Positions 1 through 8,104 of a DNA stretch of 8,104 nucleotides are shown piece after piece. How positions within the stretch are numbered: position 1 is the first letter of the stretch; each line of letters starts with the position of its first letter. A program made the position numbers and the translations under genes. A model generated the notes under the pieces. It ran no database searches and was not told the origin of the DNA. It saw nothing but the letters and a program-made list of their open reading frames with translations. Where the stretch lies: contig JAIXZF010000231.1 in NCBI GenBank assembly GCA_027489835.1, positions 1-8,104 on the forward strand, in the 5' to 3' direction. The DNA comes from Hyphomicrobiales bacterium. Lineage in GTDB: Bacteria > Pseudomonadota > Alphaproteobacteria > Rhizobiales > Beijerinckiaceae.

Positions 1-732
1 CGCGAGCTGGCACGTCTGGCGGCCCGCACGGACGAGGTCATGCTGACCGGACGCGACGAGGCCGCGCTGCGGGCGCTCGCGCATGAGCTTGGCGGCAAGG
101 CGCACTGGCATGCCTGCGATCTGGGCAGGCCGGGCGCTCCGGCCGAACTCATGGCCGCAATGTCCGCGCGCGGGCTGCATTGCCACCGTCTGGTCAACAA
201 TGCGGGCTTCGGCCTCGTCGGCCAGGCGCACGAGCTCTCGGCGGAGGAGCAGCTCGCCAGCCTCGACGTCAACGTGCGCGCGCTGACCGAGCTGACGCTG
301 GCCGCGCTGCCGGGGATGATGGGGCGCAGGGAGGGCGGGGTGCTCAATCTGGGCTCGGTGGCGGCCTTCCTGCCGGGGCCAGGCATCGCGGTCTACTACG
401 CGGGCAAGGCCTATGTGCAGGCGCTGTCTGAATCACTGTGGGCCGAGGCGGCCGAGCGCGGCGTGACGATCACGACGCTGGCGCCCGGGCCTGTGAATAC
501 AGCCTTCCTCGCGCGGGCGACGAAGGGCGCACGGTCGACAGAGAGCACGATCTTCCATCTCGATGCGGCTGAGGTGGCGCGTCAGGGCTGGGAGGGTTTC
601 CTGGCAGGCCGGATGACCGTGATCCCGGGCTTGGGCAACCGAATCGTCGTCGCGCTGTCGCGCATCGCGCCGCGCCGGCTGCTGGCGAAGGCGGTGCAGC
701 GGCGCCAGATGGCGCGGGTCGCGCGCTCATGA
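1..732 (+). CDS. SDR-family NAD(P)-dependent oxidoreductase, 5'-truncated by window edge
   Basis: The reading frame is open from base 1 and ends at TGA 730-732, so the true start lies before the window and the Met at base 40 is internal. The missing part should hold the TGxxxGIG nucleotide-binding loop; the first visible residues are the helix after it. Numbering from the base-40 Met: the TGR at 3-5, ending beta-strand 2, puts an Arg where NADP(H)-preferring SDRs carry one; CDL at 26-28 follows beta-3; LVNNAG at 51-56 is the NNAG motif; Asn78, Ser106, Tyr119 and Lys123 form the usual catalytic tetrad (Tyr-x-x-x-Lys); APGPVNT at 148-154 is the PG motif. The C-terminus is basic. Overall it resembles the DltE-like group (COG0300) of cytosolic reductases. 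The substrate cannot be told. All catalytic residues are present, so it looks functional. It is probably unrelated in role to the ribosomal genes downstream. Confidence 0.9.
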   Translation, partial: RELARLAARTDEVMLTGRDEAALRALAHELGGKAHWHACDLGRPGAPAELMAAMSARGLHCHRLVNNAGFGLVGQAHELSAEEQLASLDVNVRALTELTLAALPGMMGRREGGVLNLGSVAAFLPGPGIAVYYAGKAYVQALSESLWAEAAERGVTITTLAPGPVNTAFLARATKGARSTESTIFHLDAAEVARQGWEGFLAGRMTVIPGLGNRIVVALSRIAPRRLLAKAVQRRQMARVARS

Positions 733-795
733 GCCGCTTTGATGCGGCGGAGCATCCCAATGGCGTGACAAAAGCGACCGAGCGCAATTAGGCCC

Positions 796-823
796 TTGGC
801 AAATCGGGGCCGCTTGTTTAAGT
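796..823 (+). promoter_or_regulatory. candidate sigma-70-type promoter for the rplJ operon
   Basis: TTGGCA at 796-801 matches the -35 consensus at five of six positions. After a 16-base spacer, TTAAGT at 818-823 matches the -10 consensus at three of six. Transcription would begin near 830, which would include the entire leader fold. The -10 is weak, and alphaproteobacterial promoters are hard to read by eye. A second weak candidate is TTGGCC 1005-1010 with AACGAT 1028-1033, but using it would cut out the L10-leader fold, so it is less likely. Confidence 0.25.
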
Positions 824-882
824 GACCGCACTCCAGAACGCAGCGCCGCAGCAATGCCGGCATGCATGGAGGCGGGCGGGAA

Positions 883-931
883 ACCGTCCGTCAAACGGGC
901 CGGCGGACGAAAGGGCGACCTTTCGGACGGT
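883..931 (+). repeat. nested inverted repeat with GNRA-capped inner hairpin
   Basis: The outer arms ACCGTCCG (883-890) and CGGACGGT (924-931) are perfect 8-base complements. Inside, CGAAAGG (908-914), loop GCGA (915-918) and CCTTTCG (919-925) form a perfect 7-bp stem with a GNRA tetraloop. The outer and inner stems share bases 924-925, so they compete at the edge. There is no T-run after it, so it is not an intrinsic terminator. It lies just before the L10-leader fold and may be the first domain of the rplJ leader RNA. Confidence 0.5.
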
Positions 932-944
932 GGCCCATTGTCCT

Positions 945-1023
945 GTCCGAGACTGCTGGCGCCGCGCGAGCGGCTTAATCAAGCCGGGCCATTTCGATGG
1001 CCACTTGGCCTGCATAGACGGGT
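945..1023 (+). ncRNA. L10-binding rplJ leader RNA (autoregulatory fold)
   Basis: The strand reads CCGAGACTGC (947-956) near the 5' side, TTAATC (975-980) in the middle and TGCATAGACGG (1011-1021) at the 3' side. These recall the conserved blocks of ribosomal L10 leaders (Rfam L10_leader type, from memory). It folds as a closing stem CCG 947-949 with CGG 1019-1021, a purine-rich internal loop (950-953 against 1015-1018), then TGC/GCA and GGC/GCC (954-960 with 1008-1014, one U-U mismatch). This encloses hairpin GCCGC-GCGA-GCGGC (961-974), the TTAATC joint, and hairpin GGCCAT-TTCG-ATGGCC (987-1002) over a short AAG/CTT stem (981-983 with 1004-1006). Known role: the L10(L12) complex binds this RNA in place of its 23S rRNA site and represses rplJ and rplL translation. 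Its end lies about 190 bases before the rplJ start, so repression must act over distance, as is known in E. coli. Confidence 0.75.
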
Positions 1024-1038
1024 GAGAAACGATTTTTC

Positions 1039-1055
1039 GGAGGCGACATGCCTCC
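1039..1055 (+). other. 6-bp hairpin in the rplJ leader
   Basis: GGAGGC (1039-1044) and GCCTCC (1050-1055) form a perfect stem around loop GACAT. A T-run (1032-1036) comes before the stem rather than after it, so it is not a + strand terminator. The CTCC in its 3' arm (1052-1055) could instead pair with GGAG of the rplJ Shine-Dalgarno (1204-1207). That would be one way to link leader folding to translation, but only four base pairs support it. Confidence 0.35.
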
Positions 1056-1119
1056 TTGTGTCGGTTCGAACCATCACCTGGGCGCGCTTTCGCGAGGTTC
1101 AGGGGGCAGGGCGTTGAGC

Positions 1120-1171
1120 GTCGTCCCGAGGGATGTCGCGGCACAACGCCGCGATGAGTCCGAGGGACGGC
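1120..1171 (+). promoter_or_regulatory. compound stem-loop between the L10 leader and rplJ
   Basis: The lower stem pairs 1120-1127 with 1164-1171 (8 bp, one G-U). Above it, GA 1128-1129 faces GA 1162-1163, the layout of tandem sheared G-A pairs, with G1130 bulged, as in kink-turn-like joints. A short stem follows (GGA 1131-1133 with TCC 1159-1161), then an internal loop and a perfect upper stem (TCGCGGC 1136-1142 with GCCGCGA 1148-1154) around loop ACAAC. The nested complementarity is too extensive to be casual. It probably belongs to the regulatory leader, perhaps a second protein site or a folding switch. The function is inferred only. Confidence 0.5.
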
Positions 1172-1182
1172 TAACTTGAGCC

Positions 1183-1209
1183 GGCGGGGAGACCCGCCAA
1201 ACCGGAGAG
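1183..1209 (+). promoter_or_regulatory. GAGA-capped hairpin and Shine-Dalgarno of rplJ
   Basis: GGCGGG (1183-1188) and CCCGCC (1193-1198) form a perfect 6-bp stem with a GAGA tetraloop. The Shine-Dalgarno GGAGAG (1204-1209) comes six bases later and sits 7 bases before the GTG at 1217, which settles that start. CC at 1181-1182 could also pair with GG at 1204-1205, extending the stem across a bulge and partly masking the Shine-Dalgarno. Confidence 0.6.
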
Positions 1210-1216
1210 AGCCCAA

Positions 1217-1735
1217 GTGGATCGTTCGCAAAAACGCGAAGCCGTGGCGGAACTGAATGACGTCTTCAAGACGCATTCCGTCGTCGTCGTGGCCCACTAC
1301 GCAGGCCTGACCGTTGCCGACATGCAGAAGCTCCGTCGCGAGATGGGCAAGGCTGGCGGCACCGTGAAGGTCGCGAAGAACCGCCTGGCCAAGATCGCTC
1401 TCGAAGGCACGGACGCGGCGTCCATCGGTGCCCTGCTCAAGGGCCCCACCTTGCTGGCCTACAGCAAGGACCCGGTCGCCGCCCCGAAGGTCGCAGTCGA
1501 CTTCGCCAGGACCAACGACAAGCTGGTCATCCTTGGCGGAGCCATGGGCTCGACCGCCCTGAACCCGGACAGCGTCAAGGCCCTCGCCACGATGCCGTCC
1601 CTCGATGAACTGCGCGCCAAGCTCCTTGGCCTGCTCGTCGCCCCGGCGACGAAGATCGCGCAGCTCTCGACCGCTCCGGCTGCCAAGCTGGCGCGTGTGT
1701 TCGGGGCCTATGCCAAGCGAGACGAGGCGGCCTGA
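1217..1735 (+). CDS. rplJ: 50S ribosomal protein L10
   Basis: The 172-aa product starts at GTG, confirmed by the family's usual MDRxQKRE beginning and the Shine-Dalgarno just upstream. Residues 1 to about 135 form the globular rRNA-binding domain, with the conserved HYAGLTVADMQKLRREM near 27-43, the KVAKNRLAKIAL stretch near 51-62 and the LKGPTLLAYS block near 74-83. From about 127 (MPSLDEL) to the end runs the long helix that docks L7/L12 dimers. L10 anchors the ribosomal stalk on 23S rRNA next to L11 and recruits translation GTPases through L12. It is also the autogenous repressor of this operon, acting on the leader upstream. rplL follows after 67 bases. The C-terminal helix is longer than that of E. 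coli L10 and contains an APAT segment, as in L10 proteins that carry three L12 dimers. Confidence 0.97.
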   Translation: MDRSQKREAVAELNDVFKTHSVVVVAHYAGLTVADMQKLRREMGKAGGTVKVAKNRLAKIALEGTDAASIGALLKGPTLLAYSKDPVAAPKVAVDFARTNDKLVILGGAMGSTALNPDSVKALATMPSLDELRAKLLGLLVAPATKIAQLSTAPAAKLARVFGAYAKRDEAA

Positions 1736-1749
1736 GGCTGACCTGCACC

Positions 1750-1763
1750 GAACCTGATGGTTC
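1750..1763 (+). other. small hairpin in the rplJ-rplL spacer
   Basis: GAACC (1750-1754) and GGTTC (1759-1763) make a perfect 5-bp stem around TGAT. It has no T-run and ends about 26 bases before the rplL Shine-Dalgarno. It may affect the relative translation or stability of rplJ and rplL, whose products are needed at 1:4 or 1:6. A stem this short can arise by chance. Confidence 0.3.
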
Positions 1764-1802
1764 AAACTCTATTCGCAAACTGACACGACAAGGAAATGTG
1801 AC

Positions 1803-2180
<378 letters not shown>

Positions 2181-2222
2181 GTTCGTCCGGCTGATGCCGG
2201 ACATCTCCACATGTTGCGTGAC

Positions 2223-2250
2223 GGCCCTGGGGTAAAGCCCCGGGGCCTTT
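2223..2250 (+). terminator. rplL-rpoB attenuator hairpin (partial terminator)
   Basis: GGCCCTGGGG (2223-2232) pairs with CCCCGGGGCC (2238-2247) in a 10-bp stem with one T-G wobble and a TAAAG loop, followed by only TTT (2248-2250) and then GC. The strong stem and short T-run, 43 bases after the rplL stop, fit a leaky terminator. In E. coli a partial terminator at this place lets only a minority of transcripts enter rpoB. An RNase processing role is also possible. Confidence 0.7.
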
Positions 2251-2318
2251 GCGCCGTTGACAGCATGGCGAAGCAGGGGCGTGGAACGCGCCCGCTCCCC
2301 GGACCGACCGAACCATCA

Positions 2319-2337
2319 CCGGCGCCGATCGCGCCGG
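2319..2337 (+). other. 7-bp GC hairpin in the rpoB leader
   Basis: CCGGCGC (2319-2325) and GCGCCGG (2331-2337) are perfect complements around loop CGATC. No T-run follows, so it is not a terminator. It stands between the attenuator hairpin and rpoB and may help set rpoB mRNA stability or translation. Confidence 0.45.
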
Positions 2338-2341
2338 ACGC

Positions 2342-2374
2342 CTGACCAGAGCGCCCATCGGGCATTCCGGTCAG
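2342..2374 (+). other. compound stem-loop before the rpoB Shine-Dalgarno
   Basis: CTGACC (2342-2347) pairs with GGTCAG (2369-2374), enclosing a second stem GCCC (2353-2356) with GGGC (2360-2363). It ends about 16 bases before the rpoB Shine-Dalgarno GAGGA (2390-2394). The position suits translational control of rpoB, which is autoregulated in E. coli, but no protein site can be identified by eye. Confidence 0.35.
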
Positions 2375-2399
2375 CCGTCAGCTCAAAGCGAGGAACCAC

Positions 2400-6524
<4,125 letters not shown>

Positions 6525-6537
6525 GCGTCACGCGATC

Positions 6538-6565
6538 GGCGGCTCCTTTCCAGGGGCCGCCTCTC
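6538..6565 (+). terminator. terminator-like or processing hairpin in the rpoB-rpoC spacer
   Basis: GGCGGCTCC (6538-6546) pairs with GGGGCCGCC (6553-6561) in a 9-bp stem with one T-G wobble and loop TTTCCA, followed by pyrimidine-rich TCTC. It lies 14 bases after the rpoB stop. The tail is too poor in T for efficient intrinsic termination, and rpoC must be transcribed through it. It may instead be a weak attenuator, a pause site or an mRNA-processing/stability stem. Confidence 0.45.
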
Positions 6566-6659
6566 GTCTTAACCGCCGCGGGCATCGGCTCCGGCACGCA
6601 TTTCAGGAACGGGGTTTCGGGTTCGCCAGCGCGCACCGTCCCCAGTTCGGGAGAGACAG

Positions 6660-8104
<1,445 letters not shown>

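Larger units (their letters stand above)
733..1216 (+). other. 484-base noncoding region: rplJ promoter and leader zone
   Basis: No convincing gene lies here. Two overlapping short open frames on the + strand (822-1025 and 854-1117) have no recognisable family motif and run through predicted stem-loops. No clear intrinsic terminator follows the SDR gene: the small stems near 733-756 lack a T-run. The region instead carries several perfect stems: 908-925, 961-974, 987-1002, 1039-1055, 1120-1171 with inner stem, and 1183-1198. This is the density expected of a structured 5' leader. The operon promoter should be in its first half. Confidence 0.8.

Noticed and set aside
733..756. Small stems just after the SDR stop as a terminator
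   Set aside because: The two 5-bp stems (733-748 and 741-756) overlap each other and are not followed by a T-run.
1063..1072. GGTTCGAACC resembling a tRNA T-loop
   Set aside because: It is a perfect palindrome, but no T-stem, anticodon arm, D-arm or acceptor stem can be formed around it.
822..1117. Short + strand open frames in the rplJ leader
   Set aside because: They have no family motif and overlap conserved-type RNA structure; a leader peptide is possible but nothing supports it.
1152..1176. Hammerhead-ribozyme-like stretch GATGAGTCC...GGAC
   Set aside because: It recalls the CUGAUGA core and stem II, but the following GAAA core is absent (GGCTAA instead) and the bases are better explained by the 1120-1171 stem.
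818..1765. 315-codon minus-strand open frame over the leader and rplJ
   Set aside because: It is antisense to the certain rplJ gene and the structured leader, with no recognisable domain.
2257..2262. Perfect -35 hexamer TTGACA before rpoB
   Set aside because: At 16-18 bases downstream there is only GC-rich sequence (such as CGTGGA) with no credible -10, so an internal rpoB promoter is not supported by sequence alone.

Overview
The window carries the L10/L12–RNA polymerase operon of an alphaproteobacterium: rplJ–rplL–rpoB–rpoC on the + strand, preceded by the 3' part of a short-chain dehydrogenase/reductase (SDR) gene. The DNA is very GC-rich with strong GC preference at third codon positions. 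The RpoB sequence (length 1374 aa, Thr in place of the second Asn of the MDQNN motif, the inter-subunit context, and the RpoC start MNQEVMNLF) looks like Hyphomicrobiales, in the neighbourhood of Methylobacterium/Bosea-type organisms. That placement rests on recalled family sequences, not on a search.

Layout: 1-732 is the SDR gene, cut at its 5' end by the window edge. Bases 733-1216 hold no convincing gene. They hold a weak candidate promoter, a tetraloop hairpin, an RNA fold that matches the L10-binding rplJ leader, a second compound stem-loop, and a GAGA-capped hairpin just before the rplJ Shine-Dalgarno. rplJ (GTG start) and rplL follow with a 67-base spacer. The 219-base gap between rplL and rpoB contains a strong hairpin placed where the rplL–rpoB attenuator is expected, then two more hairpins before the rpoB start. 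rpoB is complete. A 135-base spacer with another terminator-like hairpin leads to rpoC, which is open through the 3' edge (481 complete codons, about the first third, ending just past the catalytic aspartate triad).

How it works together: L10 and L7/L12 form the flexible ribosomal stalk that recruits translation GTPases, and beta and beta' form the RNA polymerase core. In this type of operon, L10 (with L12) binds the leader RNA and represses translation of rplJ and rplL, while partial termination after rplL lowers the output of rpoB and rpoC relative to the ribosomal proteins. The leader and spacer structures seen here fit both controls.

I see no mobile element, CRISPR array, phage gene or new defence-type system. 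This is a conserved core-genome region. The parts most worth a second look are the noncoding ones: the two-part rplJ leader, the three-hairpin rplL–rpoB spacer and the rpoB–rpoC hairpin. The SDR gene sitting where rplA would usually be is also notable.
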